From contig NZ_LIUT01000001.1 in the NCBI RefSeq assembly GCF_001277345.1, positions 1,955,210 to 2,019,209 on the forward strand: a DNA stretch of 64,000 nucleotides. The letters are read 5' to 3'. Below the pieces are notes generated by a model, which saw only the letters and a list, made by a program, of their open reading frames with translations, was not told the origin of the DNA and ran no database searches. The stretch comes from Paenibacillus solani (GTDB taxonomy: Bacteria; Bacillota; Bacilli; Paenibacillales; Paenibacillaceae). The position numbers were made by a program, and so were the translations under genes. Positions 35,294 through 43,774 of the stretch are shown here, one piece after another (the first letter of the stretch is position 1; every line of letters starts with the position of its first letter).

Positions 35294-35850
35294 CTAATCG
35301 CAAAAAGAAGCTTCTCATTAATGAGAAGCTTCTTTTCCTGTTCTGTAAAGCTATAATACTTATGTGATAGTTCTTCGAGCTTATCTATAATTTTTTGTTC
35401 ATAATCGCCTTCTAGAGAAATCGTTTCATCCGCATATTTCCCTAGCTTTTCATGATTACCAATTCGAACTGAGTAACGAGCCTCTTTAAACATGCTGATG
35501 TCATTAGCATCATTTCCAAACGCAATGAACCCTTTCTCAGTAGTACCTATTTTCTGTAGAGCGCTCCATTTATGAATATTTTTAGGGCTAATATCAATTA
35601 AGTTTTCGTTGCTATGTTTGTGAATAACAACATCCAATGGAACCAATTTTTCTGATAGTTCTTCCGCATTTGTAGCAGATAAAATAAGTACTTTAACGAC
35701 CTTATCGAGTAACTCAATAGGTATTTTCTTAGCGATTATCAAAGTATCCAAGTTATTCAAAATAGGATGATCCATCGCACCTGTATAAGCATAATCCCAA
35801 TCACCATCTATTAAATATGTAGCCTGATACTCTTTAATAAGACCCATACT
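35294..35850 (-). pseudogene. HAD-superfamily (Cof-like) hydrolase, both ends lost
   Basis: The recognisable part runs from MGLIKEYQATYLIDGDWDYA through HKHSNENLIDISPKNIHKWS to FIAFGNDANDISMFKEAR, the motif IV region of Cof-type phosphatases (G-N-D-x-x-D). The N-terminal nucleophile motif DxDGT and about 85 residues are absent: upstream the frame continues into unrelated codons that overlap the msrA start. At the 3' side the reading frame passes into the repeat element and ends at 35251 with element-derived residues (VEGQEHGPIESRY). It cannot be an active phosphatase. Confidence 0.65.
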
Positions 35851-36004
35851 CGCTTGCGTAAATGTTAACCATAGATATTCAGGAAGAATGGAGTGATGAC
35901 CGCTAATACTAATCTGGAAATGACATTTTCCTAGACCTGAATTGTTTTCAATATTATAATGATAAAAATTAATCACATCATGAGCAGGAAATGGGGCGAA
36001 TACA

Positions 36005-36526
36005 TTGATTGAAAAAGCAACTTTTGCCGGAGGGTGTTTTTGGTGCATGGTTAGTCCTTTCGAGGAGCTGCCGGGTATTCACGGCATCATTTCAGGTTAC
36101 ATGGGCGGTTCTGTTGAGAATCCCACATATGAGCAAGTTTTGACCGGAGAAACAGGACATTTGGAAGTTGTGCAAATTACGTATGATGCGGACATTTTTC
36201 CGTACGAAAAACTACTCGAGTTATATTGGCCGCAGATTGACCCGACTGATTCTATCGGCCAAGGGAACGATCGAAAGAGCCAGTACCGTGCTGTTATCTT
36301 ATATCATACTGAGGAACAGCGTGAACTCGCAGAAAAATCGAAAGCAGAACTGAATCAATCAGGACGTTTCCTCCAACCCGTTGTGACTGCCATTGAAGCG
36401 GCTTCTATATTCTATCCTGCAGAAGAGTACCATCAAAACTTTCATCGTAAAAACCCTGACTACTATAAGGAATCTCGCATCTACTCAGGTCGTGATGAAG
36501 TTATCAAAAAATTCTGGAGTGAGTAA
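36005..36526 (+). CDS. msrA: Peptide methionine sulfoxide reductase A
   Basis: The 173-residue protein has the catalytic GGCFWC motif at residues 10-15, then GYMGG, DPTDSIGQGNDRKSQYR near 80-96 and AEEYHQNFHRKN near 138-149, the complete MsrA fold. It reduces methionine-S-sulfoxide in proteins. The start is a TTG at 36005 with AGGAAATGGGG upstream. It is one of the few plus-strand genes and seems intact, though its 5' edge is fused to the HAD remnant, so its promoter may be borrowed (AT-rich sequence at 35940-35990). Confidence 0.9.
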   Translation: MIEKATFAGGCFWCMVSPFEELPGIHGIISGYMGGSVENPTYEQVLTGETGHLEVVQITYDADIFPYEKLLELYWPQIDPTDSIGQGNDRKSQYRAVILYHTEEQRELAEKSKAELNQSGRFLQPVVTAIEAASIFYPAEEYHQNFHRKNPDYYKESRIYSGRDEVIKKFWSE

Positions 36527-36590
36527 GTACCTAAAACTTGAGACAAGTGAACTTTTAATGTCACGTTTGCTTCCTTGGTTTGATTATGCT

Positions 36591-36778
36591 ACCGTTTCCC
36601 GTTAGTTTAATGAATTAACGTGGAATTTTGACATTTCAGTAATCGGAACATATTCTTGTCCATTACGGCAATCGGTACAAGTTCTTGTCCTTGGCTCGGG
36701 ACAAGAACTTGTACCGATAAAACAAATAAGCCGCTAAATTAGCGACTTTCTATGGGACCATGTTCTTGTCCCCCGACA
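36591..36778 (+). repeat. Boundary motif plus dispersed element, copy 6
   Basis: CGTTTCCCGTTAGTTTAATG (36593 on), then AATCGGAACATATTCTTGTC, the ATCGGTACAAGTTCTTGTCC inverted pair, an AAGCCGCTAAATTAGCGACTTT hairpin and TGTTCTTGTCCCCCGACA ending at 36778, nine bases from the stop of the GNAT gene. Confidence 0.9.
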
Positions 36779-36786
36779 ATTCAGGA

Positions 36787-37314
36787 CTATTTGAAATAAT
36801 ACCGATAATACTTAAAATCATGTCGCTCATTCATCATATGAATTAGCAAATTTTGCTCATTAACAAGTTGGAACCCACAGTATTCAAGAACCTTTTGAGA
36901 CGGGATGTTGTCAATCGCAACTGTTCCAATGATATATGGAATATCGTACTTTTCCTCTATCCATTCAAGAGTTCCTTTTGCAGCCTCCTTAGCGTACCCT
37001 TTCTCTCTTGCACATGGGAGAATCCCATAGCCAAATTCAGGTTCATTCAGGTCATCATGTGTTTGTGCAGCGACTTGACCAAGAATAGCACCTGTTTCCT
37101 TTTCAAAAACACCTAAGCATAATGTTCCAGTGATAATATCCATCTTATAATAATTAGAAAGGTGCCAATCAAAAAACTCTTTTGCTCTTGGTTTCTGCAT
37201 TTGCCAACCTCCATACAAATCCAAAAGCCTTTTAAATTGCTCAAAATCGTTTTCGTCAAAAGTTCTGACGACCAGCCTTTCTGTTTCGATATAAACAGTG
37301 TTTAAATCACTCAT
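36787..37314 (-). CDS. GNAT-family N-acetyltransferase
   Basis: About 175 residues from MSDLNTVYIETERLVVRTF: the RimJ/RimL-type opening (ETERL-x-x-R), EKETGAILGQVAAQ in the beta-4 strand region, and REKGYAKEAAKGTLEW as the acetyl-CoA pyrophosphate loop. The ATG at 37314 follows AGAGAGGTTTTATTA and is favoured over 37332. It acetylates an amine of unknown nature, possibly an antibiotic. It is monocistronic with the repeat element directly at its 3' end and boundary motifs on both sides, like a gene cassette. Confidence 0.82.
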   Translation of the reverse strand: MSDLNTVYIETERLVVRTFDENDFEQFKRLLDLYGGWQMQKPRAKEFFDWHLSNYYKMDIITGTLCLGVFEKETGAILGQVAAQTHDDLNEPEFGYGILPCAREKGYAKEAAKGTLEWIEEKYDIPYIIGTVAIDNIPSQKVLEYCGFQLVNEQNLLIHMMNERHDFKYYRYYFK

Positions 37315-37403
37315 TAATAAAACCTCTCTCAAAGTATCTGTGAATTAAAAGTATCCACACTTACACGTTACCACAAATGGGCATTTTGGGTTTGGTCTTT
37401 TTT

Positions 37404-37469
37404 CGCTAATCTGCCCTTTTGTTTAATAAAAATGAGGAGGCGACAGTAGCCTGCCCGTTAGTTGAAAAA
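37404..37469 (+). repeat. Two tandem boundary motifs
   Basis: CGCTAATCTGCCCTTTTGTT (37404) and AGCCTGCCCGTTAGTTGAAA (37448) are two motif copies 44 bp apart, upstream of the GNAT gene. Neither is followed by the dispersed element. Confidence 0.7.
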
Positions 37470-37637
37470 TCACTTTATTTCCATTGAGTTATATCGTTCT
37501 TAGGCTTCGAGTAAAATTATCGGTACATACAATCATAATATTCATTAAATCCATCCCCCATTTCTATAACCATTTCATGGAATTATAGCAAGTGAAACAG
37601 GAAAATTACCATCATTATTTTTCGATAGATTATTAAA

Positions 37638-37849
37638 CTAATCTGCCCGTTAGTTTAATAAAAAAGAGTCTAATCATCTTTATTAGCCGTCGTCGATGAA
37701 ATCATATCGGGAATGTATCCATGTTCTTGTCATTTGTCGGAAATGTGATCAAGTTCTTGTCATTGTGTTTTGACAAGAACTTGATAACATAAATAAAAAA
37801 ACCGCATAATCAGCAGCTTCTAATGTTACTATGTTTTTGTCACCCGACA
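37638..37849 (+). repeat. Boundary motif plus dispersed element, subtype B, copy 7
   Basis: ACTAATCTGCCCGTTAGTTT, then from 37704 TATCGGGAATGTATCC, a TGATCAAGTTCTTGTCA/TGACAAGAACTTGATAAC pair, an imperfect hairpin and ATGTTTTTGTCACCCGACA ending at 37849. It matches the copy at 634-788. To the right a short minus-strand frame MVEDQRRILYETSLTDGWSL ends near it. Confidence 0.88.
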
Positions 37850-37946
37850 TTTATTTAGATAATAATTTAAGCGCTCCACTTACTTACAAAGACCATCCAT
37901 CAGTGAGGCTTGTTTCGTATAAAATTCGCCTCTGATCCTCCACCAT

Positions 37947-38049
37947 ATCCGATATGTTCTTGTCCCTCGACAACTTTTTATTATGCTTTTACTTATATTA
38001 TCTTTTAAAAACAGCTAGATAAACAGTTTCTGCCCATTAGTTTAACAAA
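37947..38049 (+). repeat. Single element unit followed by another boundary motif
   Basis: ATATGTTCTTGTCCCTCGAC (37952 on) is one isolated element unit with the same terminal CGACA. GTTTCTGCCCATTAGTTTAA (38027 on) is a further motif copy, followed by AAGGCAGCC and GCTACCTTC that can pair. Confidence 0.65.
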
Positions 38050-38084
38050 GGCAGCCAATCATAATGATCAGCTACCTTCTTATG

Positions 38085-38200
38085 TTATTGGAATAAATCA
38101 AGGCACTTTTTATGGATGTTTTTAGTTCATCCAACTTTTCTAGGAAATCTTCATTTTTACACTCAGGACTATATCTTGGACTGTTATTAGATACCTATTG
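38085..38200 (-). pseudogene. Unidentified gene 3' remnant
   Basis: A minus-strand frame reads NSPRYSPECKNEDFLEKLDE then LKTSIKSALIYSNN before a stop, a plausible C-terminal helix of an unknown protein. It ends just right of the motif at 38030, like the other remnants in this region. Confidence 0.35.
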
Positions 38201-38205
38201 CGAAG

Positions 38206-38795
38206 TTACTGAGCGGAAACCTCGAACTTCGTGCCGGCATCTCCGGCAAAAACAATAGATCCTCCAGCAGGTAGTTCAACCTGATCCTTCCCTCCAATGA
38301 CACTAAAATAGGTGCATGATCCCTTTGCATCATAAACGGCGAAGGAAGCGTTCGGGGACATGTTCACCTTAATGGACTTACTCTTGTCTTTGTCGCTTAT
38401 CTTATACCATTGCGCGTATCCGTTGGTCGGAATTGTAACGATTGATTTTTTAGCGAAGTTTTGAAGGCTTCACGGCATCCTCGTTCACTAAAATGCTCCC
38501 ATTGTGATTCATGTACTCAACGCCGTCTTGTGTAAAGAACGTATACCTTGAGAGATCCCTCCCATTTATTCCCGGAATTTGCAATTCGGAGATGGCTGAA
38601 TTCGGGTCGGTTATTCGCCCATCCAGCACGTACCCTGGAAGTTGTTTCGACATATTCAAAGGGATGGTTATAGACATCAAATACATAATCGACGTGTACT
38701 TCTCATTCAGCAGATAATACTTCTTTCCATCACGCTTCATCCATACCTCTATTGTCTTTGCTGGGAGATCATGAGACTCGAGCTTCTCGGCGTTG
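38206..38795 (-). pseudogene. Unknown protein C-terminal part, frameshifted
   Basis: The frame EYNAEKLESHDLPAKTIEVW through YLMSITIPLNMSKQLPGYVL to VNEDAVKPSKLR shifts at about 38450 into KKSIVTIPTNGYAQWYKISD and ends AGDAGTKFEVSAQ. Both halves read as beta-rich, secreted-type sequence. The N terminus is lost at the junction with a cydA fragment. I do not recognise the family with certainty. Confidence 0.4.
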
Positions 38796-39025
38796 TACTC
38801 TGCATTTGCTCCACAGCACCGTATCTATAACCACGAGATACTGCCTCCTTTCAAACCCTGTTCATTCGTTGATCGGGATTGACCCTAACCATAATTACCC
38901 GATAATTAAACGTTATTATAACGAAGCAATGTCTCAAATGAATCACGAAAGCCTCTCGTTCAACAAACAATCGTATCTTTCCGACAACTCGGTGAAAAAC
39001 AAGAAAATCACTCTATCGAGTCATT
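38796..39025 (-). pseudogene. Second cytochrome bd locus: cydA 5' fragment and small-ORF remnant
   Basis: GTTTGAAAGGAGGCAGTAT (19 bp) is identical to the region before cydA at 22.85 kb, and the following codons (V-V-I-D-T-V-L-W-S) match the CydA start M-E-M-D-T-V-L-W-S. Further upstream VIFLFFTELSERYDCLLN matches the small membrane ORF that precedes cydA. Both are cut off after a few codons. It is a diverged relative, not a recent duplicate. Confidence 0.65.
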
Positions 39026-39092
39026 GATCTATTAACCGATGTATGGTATTTGAAGCTGCATGCTCATCTACTCGTACATTCGATAAAAAAGA

Positions 39093-39120
39093 AAAAGTCC
39101 CCGTAAATACGGGGAGCAGA
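39093..39120 (-). terminator. Terminator of the sugar operon regulator gene
   Basis: TCCCCGTATTTACGGGGA on the minus strand followed by CTTTTTCTTTTTT, about 30 bp after the LacI-type gene. Confidence 0.85.
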
Positions 39121-39146
39121 CACTCTTCTTTGAATGAAACAACTGA

Positions 39147-40142
39147 CTATTCTGCAGGTATAACCGTAGATTCTCTTACGATAAGTTCAGGGTCAATCCG
39201 AACATTGCCCCCACGTTTCATCGTACCATCCATACGCTTCAGCAGCATTTCCGCTGCGGCAAGCCCAATCCGGTCAGTAGGCTGCCGGACCGTTGTCAAA
39301 TGGGGGCGCAGCTTAGATGAGATATACTGATCGTCATAGCCGACAATGGCTACCTGTTCTGGAACCCGGATGCCTTCTTCCAGAAGAGCGTTCATGACCC
39401 CGAGCGCGATATTGTCATCACCTGCGAATACGGCGGAAGGAAGTCGCCCTTCCTGCAGCCATTTGCGGCAGATATCATAGCCAAAGTCGATTTCGAAATC
39501 ACCTGTAATCATTTCGAACGGCGCCATGCTCTCTTCCTTAAGTGCCTGTAGAAAGCCACTGCGGCGTTCCCTCGTGCTGCGGAACATATCCTGCCCGCTT
39601 AAATGTGCAATGGAAGTATGGCCGAGATCGAGCAGGTGCTTCGTTGCGGTATAACCGCCTTTGTAGTTGTCTATGGTGACGGAAAAAGCGTCATTATCTG
39701 GCTTCTGGTTGTCAATCAGGACATAAGGGATATTGCGTCGTTTCAATTCCACGATATAGTTGTCTTCTTCCATTGGCGAGAGCAGAATCAGTCCGTCCAC
39801 GCGGTCTTCCTGAATCAGATAATGGGCTTCGTCAGAGCCTATGCCCGTAGAGACCGAAATGGCCAGGAAATAACCGTGAAGTGCCAGCACTTCATTCAAC
39901 TCCTTGACCACAGCGTCGAAGAAGGAGTCCTGAAGGGTGGTCACGATCAAACCGACAATCCCTGTCTTACCGCGGGCTAAACTCCGAGCGGCAGCATTAG
40001 GACGGTAATCAAGCTCCTTGATGGCTTCCAGAACCTTTTGTCTGTTTTTCTCTCGAACAGATTCGGCACCGTTTATGACACGTGAAACCGTTACAACGGA
40101 CAGGCCTGATTTTTTTGCTACGTCAAATATACTAACCTTCAT
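39147..40142 (-). CDS. LacI-family transcriptional repressor
   Basis: 331 residues: N-terminal helix-turn-helix SIFDVAKKSGLSVVTVSRVI with the hinge helix YRPNAAARSLA near 47-57, then a periplasmic-binding-like sugar domain (DGLILLSPMEED, DDNIALGVMNALLEEG, VGYDDQYIS). It is the last gene behind the ABC transporter and probably controls it through the two palindromes at 43.52 and 43.60 kb. The inducer is unknown. A stem-loop of GC pairs separates it from the binding-protein gene, so it may have its own promoter. Confidence 0.88.
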   Translation of the reverse strand: MKVSIFDVAKKSGLSVVTVSRVINGAESVREKNRQKVLEAIKELDYRPNAAARSLARGKTGIVGLIVTTLQDSFFDAVVKELNEVLALHGYFLAISVSTGIGSDEAHYLIQEDRVDGLILLSPMEEDNYIVELKRRNIPYVLIDNQKPDNDAFSVTIDNYKGGYTATKHLLDLGHTSIAHLSGQDMFRSTRERRSGFLQALKEESMAPFEMITGDFEIDFGYDICRKWLQEGRLPSAVFAGDDNIALGVMNALLEEGIRVPEQVAIVGYDDQYISSKLRPHLTTVRQPTDRIGLAAAEMLLKRMDGTMKRGGNVRIDPELIVRESTVIPAE

Positions 40143-40241
40143 TGTTTATACTCCTTGCGGCGGATTTTCCGTACGTTTACATTGGCTTAACACTAGTATA
40201 CATGGACGGAGGCCTGGCCGCGAAGCTAAATTAACAGATGC

Positions 40242-40261
40242 ACCGCCCCTTTCGGGGCGGT
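40242..40261. terminator. GC-rich hairpin between binding protein and regulator genes
   Basis: ACCGCCCC and GGGGCGGT pair around TTTC. There is no clear T-run on the minus strand, so it may act as an mRNA-stabilising or partial termination stem. Confidence 0.55.
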
Positions 40262-40274
40262 ACCATAGTCTGCA

Positions 40275-41660
40275 TTAACGTTTGATAATTTCCGTGACTT
40301 TTTTCTGAATCGTTGGCATCACTTCTTCAACGGTCTTGTGTCCGGTATCGATCGGCTGCATTTCGTTGATGAACATGTCATTGATTTGCGAGTAGTTGGT
40401 GATCAAGTGATTATAGGATTCAAAGCCGTATTTCACAGCGCCTTCATAAACCTTTTTCACATCTTCCGGATCGATGCCCTCAAAATGCTTGTAATAAGCT
40501 TCGGCTGCCTTCGTATTGACAGGAGGATTGCCGCCGCTCAGGTCAATGGATTTTTCCTGAACTTCTTCGCTGACCAGATATTTGATCCATTCAAAAGCTT
40601 CCTTCGGATGCTTGGAACCTTTCAGAATAAAGAGTGGATCGACGAACAGCACGCTGCGGATCTTGTCGTTGCCGCCGGCAGGAACTGCAGCCACGCCGAC
40701 CTCGAACGGGAAGTCATTGGAGCCTGCAAGGCTCCAGGAGCCGCTGACGGTCATGCCAACCTTGCCGGTTACGAATGCATCGCCATTTTGCCCGGCTACG
40801 CTCTTACTCCATTCCGTCGTCGGGGAAACCTTATCCTTCAAAATCAGGTCAAACAGTTTGTTGTAGGTTGCAATCACTTCAGGAGAATCAAAATGAGTCT
40901 CCGAAGGCACGCCGCCGTTGGTCCAGGTATCCTGGGAATAGGGCTCAACGCCGAAATACAGCGGGCGCATATCGCGTTCGGACCATGTGAAGTCGACGCC
41001 ATACTGTGTTTTAGCGATATCGTCGGATACATGCGTCATTTTCTTGGCTTCTTCAACCATTTTGTCAAACGTCCAGCTCTTGTCCTCGTAATCGCTTGGA
41101 GGATAAGGAACATTGGCAGCATCAAACATGTCTTTGTTATAGAGCATGAGGGTCACATACATATTGACCGGAATCCCGTATACATGGTCTTTGATGGTAT
41201 AGATGTCCATGAGGTCATCCGGGATGCTGTAATCCGATGCCTTAAAACCGTCTTCCTTTATAATGTCGTTCATGTCAAGCAGCATATCTTTGTTGAAATA
41301 TTCCGCAAAACCGCCGTAGCCATAATGGCTTGTCACGTCAGGTGATTTACCGCCAGCGATCAGCGTTTGCAGCTTGCTATCGAACTGCTCGTAAGGAGCC
41401 TTTTCTATTCGGACCTTGATGTTAGGGTGCTTGGCTTCAAAGTCCGGAACCAGCTTTTCAATAAAAGTCCGGTCTTCCGAATCCATCGTGTAATGCGTAA
41501 TGGTTACTTGCTCGCCTGAAGAACCGCCGCTGTCGCCTTTGCCTTCGGGAGCCACTTCTCCCGCTGATTTCCCGCCGGTGCAGCCGGACAATGCCAATAC
41601 GACGAGCATGCTGAACGCAAGCAGAAGTGCATAGGTCTTTTTAATCCTTCTATTTTTCAT
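40275..41660 (-). CDS. Sugar ABC transporter substrate-binding lipoprotein
   Basis: 461 residues with a lipoprotein signal (AFSMLVVLALSGC, Cys27), a Ser/Gly-rich linker, then a cluster B (family 1) sugar-binding fold: FEAKHPNIKVRIEKAPYEQF near 74-93, GKSPDVTSHYGYGG near 102-115, FVTGKVGMTVSGSW near 282-295. It delivers a di- or oligosaccharide to the two permeases upstream. No ATPase or glycosidase gene is adjacent, as is common when a shared MsmK/MsmX ATPase is used. Confidence 0.88.
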   Translation of the reverse strand: MKNRRIKKTYALLLAFSMLVVLALSGCTGGKSAGEVAPEGKGDSGGSSGEQVTITHYTMDSEDRTFIEKLVPDFEAKHPNIKVRIEKAPYEQFDSKLQTLIAGGKSPDVTSHYGYGGFAEYFNKDMLLDMNDIIKEDGFKASDYSIPDDLMDIYTIKDHVYGIPVNMYVTLMLYNKDMFDAANVPYPPSDYEDKSWTFDKMVEEAKKMTHVSDDIAKTQYGVDFTWSERDMRPLYFGVEPYSQDTWTNGGVPSETHFDSPEVIATYNKLFDLILKDKVSPTTEWSKSVAGQNGDAFVTGKVGMTVSGSWSLAGSNDFPFEVGVAAVPAGGNDKIRSVLFVDPLFILKGSKHPKEAFEWIKYLVSEEVQEKSIDLSGGNPPVNTKAAEAYYKHFEGIDPEDVKKVYEGAVKYGFESYNHLITNYSQINDMFINEMQPIDTGHKTVEEVMPTIQKKVTEIIKR

Positions 41661-41714
41661 GAACTACAGTCCCCCATATACTCAAGTTTGTTTGCCGCCG
41701 CTGCGGCGGGGTCT

Positions 41715-42599
41715 TTACTTGATGCCTGTAAGTACAATTCCTTCAACAAATCGTTTCTGGGCTATCGCAAATAAGGTGACAATCGGCAGCATGGCGAGCA
41801 CGGAGGCAACCATGAGCAGATGCCACGGCGGAATGCGAAACCGTGACGAGGTGAAGGAAGACATACCGACCGGAAGCGTAAATTTATCCGATGAGCTTAG
41901 GTAGAGCACGGGTGTCAGCAGGTCGTTCCAGCTGTAAATGAAGGCAAAGATGGCAACGGTTGCAAGTGCCGGACCAGACAGAGGCAAGGCAATCCGCCAC
42001 CACATCCGCAGCTCGCTGCAACCGTCCATGCGCCCTGCGTCAAACAACTCATCCGGCAGCGTGGAAAAGAACTGGCGCAGCAAAAAGATGTTGTATGCCG
42101 AGCCGAAAAATGCAGGTACGATCAGCGGCAAGAACGTATCGATCCAGTTCAGCTTGGAAAAAAGAATGAACTGCGGGATCATAATCGCTGGATAAGGAAG
42201 CATCATGGTGCTGAGCATCAGCATGAACCACAGGTTGCTGCCCTTGCCCCGGTATCTGGCGAAGCCGTAGGCTGCCAGCGCCGACGACAACAGAGTGCCG
42301 ACCACGGTCAAAGTGCCGATAATGAGACTGTTCATGTACATTTGGCCGAAGTTTAGCGTTTCGAAAATTTCCTTGTAGTTGCTCCACTGCCAGGAATCCG
42401 GCAAAAAGGTCGGAGGAAACTTCAGGAGTTCCTTCTTCGATTTCAGCGAGGTCGAAACCATGAAAAACAAAGGCAGGAGCATGAGAAAGGTGGTGACCAC
42501 CAAGGCAATAAAGCTGGCAATGCTTACGGCATCGATTTTGCGCCGGCGTTTATTCGTAGAAGGTGAAGCCGAAGGACTGGCTGTCGGAATGGTTCTCAT
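41715..42599 (-). CDS. Sugar ABC transporter permease, MalG type
   Basis: 294 residues, six helices, with the EAA loop ELFDAGRMDGCSELRMWWRIALPLSGP split here for length: DAGRMDGCSELRMWWRIALP near 196-215. It is of the CarB/MalG class (longer first loop, C terminus ending with a basic tail). The start overlaps the partner permease stop by 4 bp. It forms the inner-membrane channel with the MalF-type protein. Confidence 0.88.
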   Translation of the reverse strand: MRTIPTASPSASPSTNKRRRKIDAVSIASFIALVVTTFLMLLPLFFMVSTSLKSKKELLKFPPTFLPDSWQWSNYKEIFETLNFGQMYMNSLIIGTLTVVGTLLSSALAAYGFARYRGKGSNLWFMLMLSTMMLPYPAIMIPQFILFSKLNWIDTFLPLIVPAFFGSAYNIFLLRQFFSTLPDELFDAGRMDGCSELRMWWRIALPLSGPALATVAIFAFIYSWNDLLTPVLYLSSSDKFTLPVGMSSFTSSRFRIPPWHLLMVASVLAMLPIVTLFAIAQKRFVEGIVLTGIK

Positions 42600-43489
42600 T
42601 TGCGTCCGCCTCCTTCATAGTGAACATAACGGTTCGAGAATTTCATAATTAGTGCCGTAAACAGCATGACAACGATCAGCAGAACCCACGCGAGAGCGGA
42701 TGAGTATCCAGCCCGGTATTCTTTGAAGGCGCTGGTGTACAGGTTGTAAACATAGAACCATGTTGAGTAGTTAGGACCGCCCTGGGTCATGACGTACGCT
42801 TGCGTAAATACCTGGAAGGAGTCAATGACACCCATAATCAGCTGGAACAACAGCACCGGTGATATCATCGGGAGCGTCACATTCAGAAAAATCCGGAAGC
42901 GTCCCGCACCGTCAAGCTTGGCGGCTTCCACGAGACTTGCAGGCACGCTCATGAGTCCTGCGAGGAACAGAATCATGCCTGAACCTACTGTCCAGAAGGA
43001 CATAATGATCAGAGCGTAAAGCGCATAATCCGGACTCATAAGCCAGGACGGGCCACTGATGCCGAACCAGGACAGAACGTAGTTGAACAGACCGATCGAT
43101 GGATTGAAAATCCAGTACCACAGCAGTGACATCGCCACGCCGGATACCATGCTCGGAAAATACATGGCGGTCCTGAAAAATCCGCGGAACGGTATTTTCG
43201 TATTGAGCAGGAGCGCAAATCCGAGTGCCAGCAACAGTTGGATCGGTACGCTTATAAACGTATACCGTACCGTTACCACGACGGATTTCCAAAACAGATC
43301 ATCTTGAAACATTTCGGTGTAGTTCGCCAGGCCGACATATTTCGGTGGGTGGATAATGTCATAGTCCGTGAAACTGTAATAAAGGGATGACAGAATCGGA
43401 TACAAGGCAAACACCAGGAAACCGATAAGCCATGGAGCGATGAAGAGGTACATGTATAACGTCTGCCGCCGGCTTTCGCGATGGGTCAC
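42596..43489 (-). CDS. Sugar ABC transporter permease, MalF type
   Basis: 297 residues, six helices, first segment TLYMYLFIAPWLIGFLVFAL, and the EAA motif LVEAAKLDGAGRFRIFLNVT near 186-205. First gene of the transporter unit. The start is a GTG at 43489 behind AGAAAGGTTGG. Expression is expected to be repressed by the LacI-type protein through operators in the 290-bp upstream region. Confidence 0.88.
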   Translation of the reverse strand: MTHRESRRQTLYMYLFIAPWLIGFLVFALYPILSSLYYSFTDYDIIHPPKYVGLANYTEMFQDDLFWKSVVVTVRYTFISVPIQLLLALGFALLLNTKIPFRGFFRTAMYFPSMVSGVAMSLLWYWIFNPSIGLFNYVLSWFGISGPSWLMSPDYALYALIIMSFWTVGSGMILFLAGLMSVPASLVEAAKLDGAGRFRIFLNVTLPMISPVLLFQLIMGVIDSFQVFTQAYVMTQGGPNYSTWFYVYNLYTSAFKEYRAGYSSALAWVLLIVVMLFTALIMKFSNRYVHYEGGGRK

Positions 43490-43522
43490 GGAAACACCAA
43501 CCTTTCTTTTTATTTTTGAAAA

Positions 43523-43609
43523 TTATAACGCTTTAACTTTCAATATAAGATTACCCCTGTTTTCAGGGTTTCATAGGATGATGTATGCATAAAAGTTAAA
43601 GTGCTTTAA
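43523..43609. promoter_or_regulatory. Promoter and two LacI-type operators of the sugar ABC operon
   Basis: TTATAACGCTTTAA (43523-43536) and TTAAAGTGCTTTAA (43596-43609) are copies of one palindrome, TTAAAGCGCTTTAA, spaced 73 bp centre to centre. That is about seven DNA turns and fits looping. The nearer copy overlaps a TATAAT-like -10 on the minus strand. The remaining stretch 43610-43775 shows nothing I recognise. Confidence 0.7.
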
Positions 43610-43774
43610 TTTTCATATCCGGTCTGATGACAATATCATAGAGGATGATTTCTCAATTATCAACTCTTTTTTTAAGAAAATGAAAGCGCTGCATCGCTTG
43701 CCGCTGCTGAAACCATTTGACGGGAAGTCTGCCAAAGGCTGATACAGAACGGTTTGTAGCCGATATCCAGACTC

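Noticed and set aside
29684..38049. Canonical integron attC sites
   Set aside because: The motif's GTTAGYT does not match the GTTRRRY core exactly, and no IntI-type integrase is present; only a cassette-like pattern is reported.
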